A stretch of DNA of 5,875 nt from Alphaproteobacteria bacterium (GTDB taxonomy: Bacteria; Pseudomonadota; Alphaproteobacteria; Puniceispirillales; UBA1172): contig JAGWAQ010000164.1 in the NCBI GenBank assembly GCA_021296375.1, positions 446 through 6,320 of the forward strand. The letters are read 5' to 3'. The notes beneath the pieces are model-generated. The model had not been told where the DNA came from. It did not search any database and worked only from the letters and a program-made list of their open reading frames with translations. The position numbers and the translations under genes were made by a program. Shown here in pieces: positions 5,442 through 5,875 of the stretch (position 1 is its first letter; every line of letters starts with the position of its first letter).

Positions 5442-5875
5442 ATGACGACGCCCCCCATCAACCCCGCCAGCCCTAATGAACGGCTCAATCGCATCAGCGA
5501 GGACGCCATGTGCGTGGGGTGCGGGTTATGCCAGTCGATCGCCGGGCCCGATATCGTGCGGATGGAACTGGTTGAAAACGGCACGGAACGGCCGGTTGCC
5601 CGGGGGCCGCTGACCCATGAAACCGTTCACGTGATTTACGACACATGCCCCGGCACAAGGGTGGAAGGCCTGCCGCAAGATGAGATCGACAGCACCAGCT
5701 GCCATGACTTGATCTGGGGGCCGTATCAATCGATGCATCTGGCTTATGCCAGTGATCCGCAGATCAGGCATCAGGGCTCGACCGGCGGGGTCTTGACGGC
5801 GCTGGCCACCTATCTTGATGAAAGCGGCGAGGATGACTTTATCCTTCATGCCAAAGCCGCAACCCGCAACCCGAC
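5442..5875 (+). CDS. Coenzyme F420 hydrogenase/dehydrogenase beta subunit family (FrhB/FdhB-like) iron-sulfur flavoprotein, 3' partial
   Basis: The frame is open from ATG 5442 to the right edge, showing 144 codons. It begins with about 22 polar residues, then AMCVGCGLCQSIAGP with Cys24, Cys27 and Cys30, and later CPGTRVEGL with Cys69. This CxxCxxC plus distant CP arrangement suits one [4Fe-4S] cluster. After WGPYQSMHLAYASDPQIRHQ comes GSTGGVLTALATYLDESG, the glycine-rich block typical of the C-terminal FrhB/FdhB domain, which binds a flavin. Members carry electrons between an Fe-S cluster, flavin and a partner. In bacteria that do not rely on F420 they are found as ferredoxin-linked reductases, including 8-vinyl chlorophyllide reductase (BciB-type), and in polysaccharide loci. 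The visible part cannot choose among these roles. Family members are roughly 350-450 residues, so most of the gene lies outside. It is divergent from the membrane genes and has its own ribosome site. Confidence 0.88.
   Translation, partial: MTTPPINPASPNERLNRISEDAMCVGCGLCQSIAGPDIVRMELVENGTERPVARGPLTHETVHVIYDTCPGTRVEGLPQDEIDSTSCHDLIWGPYQSMHLAYASDPQIRHQGSTGGVLTALATYLDESGEDDFILHAKAATRNP

Noticed and set aside
5526..5849. 107-codon minus-strand open frame opposite the FrhB-like gene
   Set aside because: The plus strand has the conserved CxxCxxC, CPG and GSTGG motifs and a good ribosome site, while this frame has no family features.

Overview
The window looks like chromosomal DNA from a moderately GC-rich Gram-negative bacterium. 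An alphaproteobacterium is most likely, judging from the protein families and codon use. That placement is an impression from sequence style, not a search. It holds five protein-coding genes, two of them cut by the window edges. No RNA gene, insertion sequence, CRISPR array or phage signature was seen.

Layout. (1) Positions 1-2496, plus strand: the 3' part of a large, probably secreted or surface adhesin. It is built of five tandem VCBS-type repeats of 119-120 residues followed by a non-repetitive C-terminal region. Another 66 codons or so of coding-looking sequence (2497-2695) follow the TAG stop. They are reached only by reading through that stop and correcting a one-base shift near 2535, so the adhesin's 3' end looks broken or recoded. 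(2) Positions 2697-2721: a 10-bp hairpin that can serve as terminator for both converging genes. (3) Positions 2740-3525, minus strand: an exported FKBP-type prolyl isomerase fused to a rhodanese domain. (4) Positions 3696-5329, minus strand: a two-gene unit made of a polytopic membrane protein of unknown function (upstream, 4337-5329) and a two-helix membrane protein with an HExxH metallopeptidase-like motif (downstream, 3696 to about 4322). (5) Positions 5330-5441: a divergent intergenic region with a 17-bp-period direct repeat. (6) Position 5442 to the right edge, plus strand: the N-terminal part of an FrhB/FdhB-family iron-sulfur flavoprotein.

How they relate. The genes do not form an obvious pathway. 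The adhesin and the FKBP-rhodanese both act outside the cytoplasm, but they converge on a shared terminator and are separate transcription units. The two membrane genes probably share a transcript. The FrhB-like gene is divergent from them and probably starts its own unit to the right. I see no convincing new multi-gene system. The best leads are the disrupted adhesin C-terminus, the FKBP-rhodanese fusion, the membrane HExxH protein and the A-B-B-A pattern of the VCBS repeats.
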